DNA from: Parietaria judaica | Lineage: Eukaryota > Streptophyta > Magnoliopsida > Rosales > Urticaceae | Direction: 5' to 3' | Length of the DNA: 64,000 bases | Assembly (NCBI GenBank): GCA_954871525.1 | Contig: OX940872.1 | Coordinates: 28,243,746 to 28,307,745 of the forward strand | Shown: in pieces, positions 22,875 to 34,926 of the stretch | How positions within the stretch are numbered: the first letter of the stretch is position 1 | How the letters are laid out: every line of letters begins with the position of its first letter | Notes under the pieces: model-generated | Databases searched by the model: none | Seen by the model: the letters and a program-made list of their open reading frames with translations, nothing else | What the model was told of the DNA's origin: nothing | Program-made: the position numbers and the translations under genes

Positions 22875-23517
22875 ATGTCTGCAATGAACGGAGGAGATGG
22901 CATCTATAGCTACTCACACAACTCCAAACACCAGGTATATATATATATATACATTAATATATGGTTACACGATGATTTTGTACGGAGGTAACTATAATAA
23001 TTTTAGGGGTTTTAAGGGAAAAAAAATAAAGAGTAAATATATATTAGCTTGATTAACAATATGATGAGGCCATTTTCGTTTAGATATATTATATGTGATT
23101 ACTTATTGAGAATTTTTTGTATATAGGACTGCCCTGTTAAAATCCCCGTACACGATGGTTCCTCAAAAAACATGTATACTAATTAATGCAACACAGTTTT
23201 ATCCATCAAACTGTCAGCAAATTATTACTCAAAATTGCTCCTTCCAAGACGCTGTGGAAGAAGCAATTTCGAGTACTCGTCGAAATTATGCGATTAGCAA
23301 ACGATGCTTTCTAAAACCGTCGGAATTTTTTGAAATTTCTAATCTCTTTGTGGTGAACTTTGAGATTGTCACACGTTCAAGTATTAGCATGACGGCTCGA
23401 TGTATTGTTGTGCATATTGTGTAATTTACTCTTTTCGCTACAACAAACTTAGGGTTCACAAACGAAAATATCAAGTCTTTGCACGAGGGCTTATAAAACA
23501 CCTTCCTGCAAACTCTT

Positions 23518-23565
<48 letters not shown>

Positions 23566-24906
23566 CTTCGTACATTCTTCCAAAAATTTGATATTTGAAA
23601 ATATATATATATATATATTTATATATATCCTTGGCATTGAAGTTTTTACTCTTCACAATTTTTTTAATAGTTTTGTGGATGTAATACTATATTAGTATCA
23701 TGAGCTTCTATCTCGAAATCTATTAACAATATATATAATTCTTTCATGTGAGTTCGCAACAACATTTTTTTTAAAAAAATTCAGTGTGATCAAGTATTTA
23801 AGATATACAATTCTATATGATTTTTCAGAGAAAGGCTGCAAACATTGTACAAGGAGAGATCAACAAGGCAATCTACACGAATCTTGACATGAAGACCCTC
23901 TCTTCCGTTTCAAACACAATTTGGCTTGCGGATTTGGGATGTTCGACAGGTCCGAATACATTCTTCGCCATGCAAACCGTGTTGGAAGCAATCAAACTAA
24001 AGCATACATCTCAATGCCCCAACTCCGAGTCTCCGGAGTTCCAAGTGTTTTTCAGCGACCAAACCTGTAATGATTTCAACACTCTTTTCGCCTCGTTGCC
24101 GGCGGATAGGCAGTACTTCGCCGCCGGCGTGCCCGGGTCTTTTCACGGTCGGTTGTTTCCCGAATCGTCGCTCCATTTGGTGTACTCGTGCTACGCGTTG
24201 CATTGGCTCTCCAAAACCCCTGAACAAGTGTTGGATAAGAACTCTCCGGCGTGGAACAAAGGCAGAATTTACTACGTTAATGCACCGAGGGAAGTGCACG
24301 GTGCTTATAAATCGCAATTTAAAACCGATATCGACAGTTTCTTGAATGCAAGAGCTAAGGAGATTGTCGGAGGAGGAATGATGATAATAATAATGCCTGG
24401 TCTTCCGAATGGGGTTGATTCACAACATTGTACATCCTCAACAAGTTTGTTGTTTCATATATTTGCCTCTATTTTCATGGACATGGCAAAACAGGTATTT
24501 ATCTCTTGAATGGCCATTCCTACTCATCATTTTTTTACTAAATTTCTGAATATTATTTGATCTTTGTACGTAGGGTTTGATGAGTGAAGCTCTAGTCGAT
24601 TCCTTCAACATGCCAATTTATAGTGCGACTCCGGAGGAGATGCATAGTCTGGTGGAGATAAACGGGTTTTTCAGCCTACAGAAAATTGAATTTGTGAACT
24701 CCGGACCGAGCGGTATCAGTGAGCGTAACGCTATCAAACAAATTAGATCTGGTTTAGAAGGGGTACAGAGCAAACACTTCGGAAGTGCAGCTACAGATGA
24801 AATGTTCGACAGATTGGACCAAAAGTTTAAGGAGTCAGACGAGCTTATAACCTCATTTAGCAAAGAGCTCAACGGTCAGCTATTCATTGTCTTGAAGCGT
24901 AAATGA
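22875..24906 (+). CDS. SABATH-family S-adenosylmethionine-dependent carboxyl methyltransferase
   Basis: Three exons are inferred: 22875-22934, 23829-24494 and 24574-24906. All junctions are phase 0 with GT-AG borders, giving 352 aa; the family is usually about 350-390 aa. The N-terminus NGGDGIYSYSHNSKHQ is the SABATH signature. The SAM-binding motif LADLGCSTGPN lies at 53-63. Family blocks FAAGVPGSFHGRLFP (117-131) and YALHWLS (142-148) follow, and the C-terminus QLFIVLKRK is typical. Family enzymes methylate carboxyl groups of salicylate, jasmonate, benzoate, indole-3-acetate, loganate or farnesoate. The substrate cannot be set from this reading, although the layout resembles the At5g38100/loganic-acid branch. 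The start at 22875 was chosen because it precedes the NGGDG motif; Met4 is also possible. Intron 1 (894 bp) carries (TTA)n and (TA)n tracts and a spurious open frame. Confidence 0.92.
23518..23564. repeat. (TTA)n microsatellite inside methyltransferase intron 1
   Basis: An uninterrupted run of about 15 ATT/TTA triplets lies within the first intron, followed about 45 bp later by a (TA)n tract. Confidence 0.9.
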
Positions 24907-25367
24907 ACGGATTTTACCGATTCGCCGGGAAATCGAACAAATTGAAATCGTTCTTATTATTTGCACTTACAATAAGCAATGTAATTTATGAATTTGCATT
25001 GATTGTATCCCCTCGTATGTTTCGGTGTGTGTTTTATGCACTACAAGTAATCAATATATATATATACACACACATCATGTGTTAATATTGAGTACTTGAG
25101 AGGTCTTAAAGCCATTTTAGATACTAAATGGACGAAAGAAGGAAAAAAAAAACCTATTTTTACTCTAAAATAGATATATAGGATAACAAAATTATGTTTT
25201 GTTCATAAAGGAAGCACCTAATTGAAGAGGGAATTGAAGTATAAGAAACGACAATTACTTACAAACGAAATAAATAAATAAATAAAGGTATAATAACTAT
25301 GGTAAAAGCAGAAGACGGGTCGCCAGAGTGGGAAAGCACGGGCAAGGCGGGATATTTATTTTGAGGA
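24907..25367. other. Convergent 3' flanks
   Basis: The plus-strand methyltransferase and the minus-strand basic-protein gene converge here. The 461 bp between the stop codons presumably hold both 3' UTRs. A short TA/CA tract occurs near 25055-25075. No gene was recognised. Confidence 0.5.
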
Positions 25368-26304
25368 TCACTTTTTCCTCTTCTTTATCTGCTCAAGCAC
25401 CGTAGTCATTTGCGGCACCGCTCGCTTCTTCTTGCCAAACGCCTCGCATCTGCTCTCTGTGTAGTCTTCGTAAATGCTGTCTCTCTTTCTACCCTTTTTA
25501 GAAGCAGCCGAGTCTGAGTTTTTGGCACTTTTGCGTTGCATAGCAGTTTCTCTGCGGAAAATGCTTTCGATCGGATCTTTCAACGCGATATTGCTTTTGC
25601 GTGAAACTTGATAGCCTAAACCTAGCCTGCAAAAAGGCACCAATATACTAAGATAATTTGCTTGACATGTTTCGGTTTCTTGGCTCAGAAACAATGTAAC
25701 TATTATATATTAGATGTATATAGACATACACATAAATTGAACCCTTAATAAGCTTTCAGTAACATGTGGTAGACGGTTTTTGCATACACATTATCCGCGA
25801 GGTTTAACTTTTAGTTACGAAAAAAGGATCAAGGGCGGTGTCGGAATCGAATTCTCAAAGTAAAAACTAGGGATAAAATTAGCATTTACTGATGACTCTG
25901 AGGCCCGGCGCACTCACCTAGCTGGTCGGACCTCCAATTTAGGTTCCGGATTTTGATCAGCTTCAGTCATAGTAGATAGCCATAGCTCGACCTGCGAATT
26001 TCTAAACATGAGAATCGCAGCAGTACCTCGGTAAATTAATTAGCTACTAAGACTTCATTATTCCAATTTCCTTTGGCAGCTATTTAACTTGAATCTCGGT
26101 TTCAGACTGTGATTTTGAAGCGTACAGCAATTTTCGAGGCCCTACACATTGGGGAAGCCGGCAAATTGAGGCCGACGCCTCAAGGTTCTAACCAGATTGA
26201 GGCGGTCCAAAGTTGATCGCACAGAAAATTACCAGATCCGAGTCGTCGAACAGTTTGGAGGCAGTGATTTTTGGAGAGAGCTTTCCTGGTGATTTGACTT
26301 TCAT
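25368..26304 (-). CDS. Small basic Lys/Arg-rich protein, function unknown
   Basis: Three exons are inferred in transcript order: 26304-26233, 25991-25918 and 25626-25368. The phases fit (24 codons; 24 codons plus two bases; one base plus 85 codons and stop), giving 134 aa. The N-terminus is basic, then FDDSDLVELWLSTMTEADQN, then RPARLGLGYQVSRKS across the second junction. A C-terminal basic region (SKKGRKRDS, FGKKKRAV, EQIKKRKK) looks like nuclear localisation signals. The intact frame across three exons and the conserved-looking joins argue for a real gene. I recognise the overall look from uncharacterised plant nuclear proteins but cannot assign a function. A non-coding first exon may lie near 26575-26620, where a donor-like 'caggtacatg' occurs on the minus strand. 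Confidence 0.8.
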
Positions 26305-27090
26305 GGTTGCTAACAGAAGCGCTTCGAGTTCGAAAGGCAAACAACTATCAAAAGGACCGAAAGAATGAAAAACACAAATATAGAATAGAAAGGGTCGAAG
26401 CCAGAAAATTTCACGAAAAAATATCGTATTTTATAATAAATATGAATATATTGAATCCCTAATTTGAATCCAAACAGAAATCCAATCTCGTGAGTACAAA
26501 ACAGACTGAAATTGATTGGCAGCAATGAAGACGATTACGATGTCATGTTAACAACAGACTAAGATCATGTACCTGAAACTGAACGACCGCGAGGCAGGCA
26601 ACGACGGCGTGAGGTCGATGATTCTGTTTTAGGGCAATTAAAAATAACTATAATGGAATTTCAATTATATATATTTTTTACGATTTCGATTTATATTAAT
26701 ATTATTAAGGTTAAACTGCGGTTAATGTACCAAATGTTTGATCTTCTGCGGATTATGTATCTAATGTTTATTTTCGGCGGCTAATGTACACAATGTTTGA
26801 TCTGTTACATATTTTCGTGTTTTCCGTCATTTGACTGTTAGAGAGTTATGTTCCTCTATATATACACTTTTTTTTATTTTTGACATAACTCACTCATTTT
26901 TTGTCCAAATTTTATGCACGACCTATGGTTGGAAAGATAAGAGATAGATCTACAACTTTGGTATTTTAAGTTTTGTAAAAATAATTTTAAAAAAATACGA
27001 AATTTCAAATATAACGTAAATGGGTATTCAAACATCATTTGTTTGTTGTTGTGCCTTTCTTAGTTAATGTTTTATCGTTGTAGTACCAAC
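26305..27090. other. Upstream flank of the basic-protein gene plus a decayed repeat
   Basis: From about 26700 to 27000 the theme 'ggttaatgtaccaaatgtttgatct' is repeated in diverged form ('ggattatgtatctaatgttt', 'ggctaatgtacacaatgtttgatct'). This resembles one arm of the GGGTTAAT inverted-repeat elements but without a partner arm. No gene was seen. Confidence 0.45.
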
Positions 27091-28489
27091 TAGAGCTGCA
27101 CATCGCGTTCTCGCGGCACGTCGCGACTCGGTCGCCAAAACCGCGAGAAGACACGTCGCGACGCGTCGTGGCGTGTGCGGTCGCGGCGCGTCGCGATTTG
27201 GTGGAAAGACAGAGACAGAGAGGTTTTTTTGGGTTGTGGAAAAAGTTGTATATTTAGTTCCGATGTTTAACTTTGTTAATTGTTAGTTTTTAACCAAATT
27301 TAAATGTTAAAAATATAAATTTGTAACATAAAATTATTTTTAAATATTTAATAACAAATAAATAAATATAACAAATAAATAAATATAACAAAACGAGATA
27401 TTAAAAAAAAGAGTTGTATTATTCATTGTGAATATTACAATAAGGTGGAAGAAAGCTGTAATATTCAGTGTAAACATTACAAGATGCCTCACTAAAACCT
27501 CTCCTGTAAAACCTTCCTTAGGGACTAAAAACCAAGAGAGGAAGGAGCACATCATTATTGGCGCTAACTTTGCATCACTCCGGGAACCAGGCGTTAAACC
27601 TTTCAGTCATAAGCTCAAGCTCGGTTGGTTCGGAACGTTGGCCGATTACGGGGTTGCGGAACATCCAATCGTTCAACACCACGGCTTGCTTGAGGTGTGT
27701 GTTGGTTATTGAGGACCTCCGATCGTCGATGATGTTCTGAGCTGTACTGAATGCGCTCTCCGATGCAACGCTCGAAATGGGGATGGACAGGATGTCCCTC
27801 GCCATTCTTGCCAATATCGGGAATCTTTCCCGTTCATTCTTCCACCACCTGATGACATCGAACTCAGTTGATTGGTCGTCGATCCGAAGGCCGTATTGGC
27901 GTCGTGCGCGCCCATCGCCCGGACTAGACTAGGTCGTAGAGACCGTACCGTATCATCGGGGTAATCGGGATTTGGTGGGGAAGGAAAAATTTCTGCCGGT
28001 AGCATAACGGGGATGTAGCCGTCGGGCGTAGGTTGTCCGGGAGCCATGGGTTGAAATTGGGGTTCCAATCTCCTAGCCGTCCTTCGACCCCCGGAATTAT
28101 CGCTTCTTCGAGACATAATAGAGAACTTGGGAACTTTAGAGAACTTTGAGAATTTGAGAGAGAGATGGAAGATTGTTGGTGAGGAAATGAGAGAGGAAGG
28201 GGTGGTATTTATAGGGTTGGAGGAGATAGTTGGGTGGGTGAATAATTATTGAGGTGGGTGAAATTTTATTGAAATTCGGGTAAAAAAGTGGGAATTTACG
28301 CCCAAAACAAACACAATCTTTCACACCCCTCGGATCGCTGACGTGGCGAGATCAGGGCCGTCGGATCGAGTGCGCGGATCGAGCTCCACCATTCGCGATT
28401 TTCACGTGCACGTCGCGACGCGTCGCGAATTCCAGATGTGCGTCGCGATTGGTCGCGAATGCGTCTCGCGTTCAAAATGTGCAGCTCTA
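27091..28489 (-). mobile_element. hAT-superfamily element, internally deleted, with intact ends
   Basis: This 1399-bp element has terminal inverted repeats TAGAGCTGCACA...TGTGCAGCTCTA. A perfect 8-bp target duplication, gtaccaac, flanks it (27083-27090 and 28490-28497). Both subterminal regions are packed with cgtcgcgac/cgcgacgcg motifs, unusually CpG-rich for this window. Such motifs are expected transposase-binding sites in hAT elements. Inside is a broken minus-strand transposase (separate entry). The clean ends and duplication suggest a fairly recent insertion that could be moved only by a transposase supplied from elsewhere. Confidence 0.9.
27575..28116 (-). pseudogene. hAT transposase remnant: N-terminus joined to the dimerisation domain
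   Basis: Transcription would run leftward. From the ATG at 28116, about 70 codons give a Pro/Arg-rich N-terminus. A second frame, closed by a stop at 27575-27577, encodes the hAT C-terminal dimerisation domain, with the hallmark SSVASESAFS and the following DDRRSS and LNDWM. The BED zinc finger and catalytic core expected between them are absent. The two parts lie in different frames and overlap near 27.9 kb. This fits one large internal deletion that also shifted the frame, so no functional transposase is expected. Confidence 0.85.
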
Positions 28490-29614
28490 GTACCAACTAG
28501 GGCTTTTGTGTTCACCCGAAACTTGAGTTTGAAATACTTGTTGAGTTTCAACTTCAGAGCTTATATGATATAATTGCATATTGATAAATAACTAGTATTG
28601 CATATATGATATATTTCAACTTCAGAGCTTATAGTTATTGAGTGATGCTTATGATTAGGGTTGGCGATTCGGGTTTCGTGTCGTGTTCGTGCAGGGTCTT
28701 AATCGTTTTTTACTTATTTTATCTAGACCCATACCCGCCCCATTTACTAATCATGTAAGATGAATAGACCCTGACCCGCTCCTTTAAATAACGTGTTTAT
28801 TGTGTCTACCCGTTTAACCCTTTTAACAGATTCATGTATTTTAAAATAAGAAATTAATTCAATTATACTCATTTAACTTAATTTATTTAATTATATTATC
28901 TAAGGTTTTAAAAATTTTACGAACAAATTTTAATGTTCATCAATTGTACGATGTAATTAATAAAATTAAAAATATAAATCAATATATAATAAGTATTAGA
29001 ACACTTAATAACATATATAAAATGTATAAAATATAATATTTTGCTCCTTAATCGTGTCTAATTGGGTCTCATCGTGTTATCGTGTTCGTGGTGTGTTTAT
29101 CCATTATTTAATAGTGTCAATCGTGTTCGATACAGTTGGACCCACATCCATTTATAGTAGACCCAAACCCGTTTAAATCGTGTCGTAATCGTTCCGTGTT
29201 TTGTGTCCAGTCCCAAATTACCACCACTACTTATGAAAATTGAGGTGAAATAACACACTATTAGTTAACCCTAAGGTTTGAGTTCCAAAAATAAAACTTT
29301 ATTAAAAATAAAAGAAAATAAAAAAAAAGAAAAGAAAAGCAGTATAGCGTTTTCTTAGAAGTCCAGTAAATAGGCCCATTAGTCAGCTATGGAAAAAACC
29401 TAGTTAGGCCCATCTCTTAGACATCCGTATCAAGAAGATGTTCATAGCTTTTCTTTTCTTTTCTTATTTTTAAATGATATTAAATTATTAGCCAAGATAA
29501 AATTACACTATGCACTCGTGTTACAAAACATATTCGAAAACATATTCGCAGTGTACGAACAATTAGCACTAATAACTAATGTTATATATGTGTATGTATT
29601 TTATGCATTCCGCT

Positions 29615-29665
29615 AGGATCGAACCTGCGACCTCTCGAAAAATTATGTGGTGGAGGTATTACTAA
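29615..29665 (-). repeat. tRNA-like SINE head (candidate)
   Basis: On the minus strand the piece reads 'ttagcttagtaatacctcc' and, after a gap, 'gaggtcgcaggttcgatcc'. These resemble RNA polymerase III A-box and B-box (ggttcgatcc) elements of a tRNA-derived SINE. A similar piece lies at 37742-37796. No complete tRNA cloverleaf, poly(A) tail or target duplication was found. Confidence 0.35.
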
Positions 29666-31141
29666 GCTAAACAAAAGCAGAACATTAACCTCATCATAAG
29701 GTGGTCGTATTAGCTTTAGAAGTATTGGTTCATCATAAGGTTTTCTTTCTTAAGCGAGAACTTCAACTTCATCATTATTCATATCAATATGCAAAATACA
29801 TTATACTATCTTATGTATACCCAGTGACGGAACTACGCTATACCCAAACAGGGCCGCGGCCCCCCAGATTTTCCGAGCTAGTTCAACTCGATTTCACTGC
29901 GGCTTCATCACGGTCCTAACCCTAGCCTAGTGGCCCCCCATCTTCAACGTGAGTTATCGGAAAGACGATGCTACGACACCATTGAAGGCTGTAAATAATA
30001 GGATTTGAATGCCGTTTTTGCCGATAAATCGTTTGTCGTTATCGACGGAGTAATCGTTTGCCGATGGATTTATCGATGGAAAACGTATAAAATTTATCGT
30101 TTGCCGTTACCGAAACTTATCGAACTTATCGATGGTTAATCGTTTATCGATAGATTTATCCATGGAAAACTTATAAAATATTTTCATATATATTTTCATA
30201 CATAAATTTTTTTTTATAACATAAAATACTAAATGTATATTTTCCTTAATAATTGAAAAACGTCAAATTACAAAACAAATTATGTCAGAATCACAGTATC
30301 AGAATTATATTCAATGTTACAAAATGAAGTTACATAAAAAACGAAGAAATAGCTCAATTTGACAATTAAAAAAAAACAATATTTACTTTTCCCGCAATAA
30401 GGTTGCAATTCTGGAAAACGTTGAATTAGAAATAATTATGTCAATCCCACATTTTATAAGTTATATACAATGTTATAAAATGATTTTACATAAAAAAAAA
30501 ATAGACTAACTAGCTTAACTTAACTAATTTCCATAAAAATGTACTTTTGCCGCAATAAGGTCATAATTCAGAAAGAAATCAATTACAAAAATAATTCTGT
30601 CAAATCTAATAGTTTTCTACAATGTTACAAAATGAAATTACAGAAAAAAAAATTAAAATATATCTCAAATTCACTATTTTTAGGAAAATTGGTACTTTTG
30701 TCGCAATTAGAAATAATTTGCATAAACCCTTAAATTTAACCCAAATCTGCAAAAATTCAATAAAAATCACACAAACCATCTTGATTAATCTATATTCCAT
30801 CATATACTTTAAAAAAAAAATCAATTTCAACAACAACATTTGATTCAAAACGTAAAATGTACAATTAAACTAATATAAAAATCAAAGTTTAACTTTCATT
30901 CAACCTAATAGCTTTCTAAGTAACTACTACAAATATAGAATAAAAATGTGAAAAATTGACATGATTCATAAATATATAACATTTAAACATCAAAACACTA
31001 AAGATCTACTAAAAAAAACCCTAAAAATACATTTAAATTTCAAAATTAAAAGAAGTTGGAACTTCTGCCGCAAAATAAGAAAAATATATACTAGAGTTGA
31101 CTTATCGTTTTTTATTATGAATGTCGTGATAGCCTTTCCAA

Positions 31142-31244
31142 CAGTGGCAGATCCAGAATTTTTGTATAGAAGGCCGAAAAAAAAACAATGACACATAAAT
31201 ATAAATTCAGGGTTTTCTTACCCTTGGTCGTAGATCTGCCACTG
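31142..31244. mobile_element. 103-bp hAT-type MITE
   Basis: Ends are CAGTGGCAGATC and GATCTGCCACTG, a 12-bp perfect inverted repeat apart from spacing. Flanks are ctttccaa (31134-31141) and ctttccag (31245-31252), an 8-bp target duplication with one mismatch. The CAGTGGCGGA-type end is common to many plant DNA transposons; similar single ends occur near 29824 and 41353 without partners. Non-coding. Confidence 0.7.
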
Positions 31245-32678
31245 CTTTCCAGTTGTTCAAAGCTCAAACAATCATTACATTTTCTCTTTGCTTTGCTCAA
31301 ACTATTGGTCTTAATTTTAAGAAAGAAAAGAAATAATTTAGCTCGACTTAACTTGGATTATAAACCTAAGCTCTCCCCTTGTTTATATAAACCTAAGTCC
31401 TCCCCTTGTTAACATCGCGTGTGTCTCTTTATTTTCGAATTTCGCGTATGTTTATTTGTTTTTATTTTTCACATAAACAAAGAACTTGACATTTCAAGGG
31501 GGGAATACTAGCTTTTTGGGGCTTAATATATCGGCTTCATTTGAATTATTTCATGTGTTCATTGAAATTATTATTGTGTTTATTTTAGATTATCTCGTAA
31601 TAATTTGATTGAAAAAATATGATGACTATACTTCATTTTATCAAAATGCTATTAAAACTATATTTATAACTGAAATATTTATAATCGGTAGATTGATTTT
31701 TAACTTGAATAACACGACTTTTGGTTTTAAAAGTGAAAATAAAAACACGATAATTTGTATAAATAATTATGAAAATCAAACTGAATGTCCGCTTGTTCAC
31801 TACATTTTAGGGACTACATTAATAGAATAAATTTTACTTTTCCTTAAAAAAAATTACCGTAATAATAGGGAATTTTGTTTCTATACCTTCTTATTTCATT
31901 TTTATAATAACATACATTGTATATGTATTCCACAAACAAACAAACAAAAATCACAATATTATCATAATTAATTTTAGGGATTAAACTTTCACAATTTAGT
32001 TTAAATATTTAGAACATAAATGGTAGGATGGTTAAAATATAGGATACAAACACAAATTTTAATGTTAAAAATAATTAAAAAAATCTAATCTTGATGTTTC
32101 ACTTAAGGCTCCCAAAATCGTTGGTAAACACAAAAAGCCGAACCTTTGGTCAAAAACAAAACACAAAATGGGCATACACTTCCATGATAAATTGTGAAGA
32201 TCGCCTTGAAAATCATATGGTGAAATGGGCCCTTTGAAAAATTGGGAGTGGGAGAGGTGATCCTCAACCACTATTTTACAATTATTCTGTGTTTCTTAAG
32301 ATTAATAATATATATTATATATTGGAAATTGCATGAAATGTTCATTCTGTGTGAAAGGTTTTAAAAATATACCCATGTGTGAGAGTAAACAATACACACA
32401 ATGGGTAGTTTTTTAAAACCTTTGACACAAAATGGGCATTTTGTACGATAACTCTATTATATATATACATTTTCCCTACATTTTTATAATCAAAAGATTT
32501 CAAATTAATTGATACAACATTTTCATAAAGAATAGAATCAACTCGCACATGTGTTAGGCTCGTTTACGTGTTAAGGTTAGAGAAAATATTTTCACAATTT
32601 CTAATATGTTTTTTCGGAAATACTAAATGTTTAGATATGTTAGACAAAATGAAAACTGTATGAATTAAGAATCCTTAA

Positions 32679-34380
32679 TGTTGATGCCGTTTTTTGGATC
32701 AAACATTAAAGAGGCCAATTTGTTGATGTTGGGCCTGGCCCAATGTAGTTTTGTTGACGTGGCGGGCTTCTGTTGACTTTTGTTGGGCTTTGGCTGTGTG
32801 GGTGACGGCTTTTGTCGTTTTTGATGACTCAATCATCCGTCAAGGGCACAAAGGTAGAAATCATTATTATGAAAAATAGCCGATCTCGTCTTCTCTGCAA
32901 TGCGGACTTACCGAGATCCCGTTGAATTTAGGGTAGTTGTGGCTGACTCCAATAGTGAGTTTTTATTTGACCGATATGGGACCTTGAGTAGGTGTCCGTG
33001 GCACTTCCAAGATCGAAAGTCTCGTTTACGTTCGGGGTCCAGGCGATCCGAGTCACTCACTACATGTTACCATAGGGCCTGGAATGGACAAGGCCGGGGT
33101 CACAGGTCTGGAAGCCACTCTAATCGGGGGTACCGACGAATGGGGGAGTGCGTTCGACCCGGAATTGAACCCTGGGGGGTTAGACTCTCCACCTGATATG
33201 ACTTGTTTAAGTCCGGGCTGGTGGAACTGCCCGCGAAGTCGTGGTATCTTTAAGAGATACGGGGAATATGAGACAAAATCTATGCCACGCTGAGCTTAGA
33301 GCAAGGGCAGGTGGGGTCTCGAACCTTCCCAGAATCTTTTCCAGGGGTTCCTCTCAATGTGATCCCTCAGCCGTTCGAATCTTAGAGAAATTTCCTCAGG
33401 TTGGACCCTACGACCTGAATTGTGGGGTCTCATTACGTGTCCCCAGAGAATAAACATAGTCGCGCAATGTATTGGAGATAGGTTGGACACAGCGTGGAAT
33501 GGGAACTATCAGGCGGGTCGTGAACCTTGTAGGAATTTCCCCAGGGCTTCCGCTTTGTGTACATTTCTCAGTTTCTAGACCTGAATAAAGGAACACCCGA
33601 GGTCTAGGGAAACAGGGGGGGTTACCCCCTGATTCACCTCCGACGCTCAACATTAGTATGGTATTTGAGGGGAGGCGAGTATATCTGGGGTAGATAGAGA
33701 GAATCGAGAGAACTCGAGTGAGTTTCGATGAGTTACCGTTTAACTAAACTGAGCTCCTATTTATAATAGGGTCCTGAGGTCTAGGCGCAATAAAATATTG
33801 TTCTGAGGGGTCCCTGGGCAATATTATATATGAGATTGGTCCCCAAAAAAAGAGGAATCCATCTCCGCCGTCGAATCGCCAATCGGACGTCGGACGCGCC
33901 ATCACACGCGCCTTTTGTGTTTGGTGTGCAAAGATGGGAGCTATCTCATCCGTCCACGTGGCAATCAACAAAGGACTGCCCACAAGTGGGTGCTGAGGTG
34001 GCAGGGCGCAAGTGGGAGGCGTGTGGCAGAAGCTGGGTGGCAATCTCGATGCCACGTGGCGCGATCTGGTGGGGGGTTGCACCTGTGGGTTCCACAAAAA
34101 GTATTTTGGAGTGTTTTTCGCTCCCGAACACATCCCGCGTCCGTTTTTCACAAATTTTATGTCGTTTTTGGGTGTTTTCATATTTTTACGAACACCGGGA
34201 CACTTTGTTTTTTGAGAACGGAACTCTATAGGGCGTTTTTGGTTTGAAATTGATTAATTTGATTTATAATTTTATGTAAAAGATTAATCAAATTATAAAA
34301 TTAATAAACAAAAATTAATGTAATAATTTCCGTTTAATTAATTTATTTATAAAAATCAATTCCGAGAATTACCCGTACTA
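32679..34380 (-). mobile_element. Solo gypsy-type LTR with 5-bp target duplication
   Basis: The segment aligns by eye with the 5' LTR at 54924-56505 along its whole length. Shared pieces include the start (gccgttttttggatcaaac), the middle (cctatttataatag) and the end (ttaattaattt..ataaaaatcaat..acccgta). The flanks are cttaa on both sides (32674-32678 and 34381-34385). The paralogous sequence near 37590 keeps 'cttaataaat' uninterrupted, that is, the empty site. The right flank shows no purine tract and the left flank no primer-binding site. It is therefore a solo LTR left by recombination, not the partner of the 55-kb LTR. The promoter, on the minus strand, has TATAAAT at about 33759-33765. 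Frames inside are not genes. Confidence 0.8.
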
Positions 34381-34926
34381 CTTAATATTTTTTTGTGCTA
34401 GTCGGTTCATGTGGGTTTGGTTATTGAGATCGTTTTGATATTTAGAATAATTTAATATTTGTTAAATGTAAATCCTTATATAATCATGTAAAAATAATTT
34501 TCCTCCGCCAAATAGAAAAATTATACTAATAAAATTGAGACGAGATTACTAAATCTGTAATTGTGCCAAAGCCAGGTCACGAAATTATTTGCCAACACAT
34601 GATATGATATGAACTTTGATCATAACTGTTTCATTTTTTATTTTTAATATGAATTGAAGTTCAAATCTGAGTTATTACGTGAAATTTTATTTTAAAATTA
34701 AAATTTCATGAAAATCCAGATTCGGGTTAAAAACTGCTTTTTCAATATAAAACCGATCTTTAACCCGAATCCGGACTTTATGGTTTTTTTGAAAAATATC
34801 TGGATCCAAGTTCCAATATAAAAAATCTCGGATTCCAGATCCGGGTATTGGGTTTGGCAAAAAAAGGGTATCCGGTCCGCTTTCACCCCTAATTATGAGC
34901 TTCTTTAGATAAAATAATAATAATAA
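34381..34926. other. AT-rich spacer with a decayed repeat
   Basis: About 34700-34893 carries the 'ccagattcgggt', 'ggatccaagttcc' and 'ccgctttcaccccta' themes. It is related to repeats near 40.7-41.2 and 41.5-41.6 kb and, loosely, 2.1-2.7 kb. No gene was recognised. Confidence 0.5.

Larger units (their letters stand above)
28498..32678. other. Transposon-derived AT-rich spacer
   Basis: I see no host gene. From about 28657 to 29215 is a segment with 'gggttggcgattcgggtttcgtgtcgtg' character (TG/CG-rich ends around an AT-rich core). A related piece lies in reverse near 39.9-40.16 kb. A tRNA-like repeat is near 29615-29665. A segment at about 29990-30180 repeats 'atcgtttgccgatgg'. A 103-bp MITE lies at 31142-31244. 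An imperfect inverted repeat spans about 32338-32445 around 'ggttttaaaaa' and 'acccat'. Open frames are AT-rich and without domains. Confidence 0.5.

Noticed and set aside
23155..23424. 89-codon plus-strand open frame
   Set aside because: It lies wholly inside methyltransferase intron 1, has no domain, and the splice phases around it are satisfied without it.
32900..34247. Several open frames on both strands, 60-145 codons
   Set aside because: They lie inside the gypsy solo LTR, overlap one another on both strands, and have no recognisable domain. The higher GC of the LTR makes chance frames longer.
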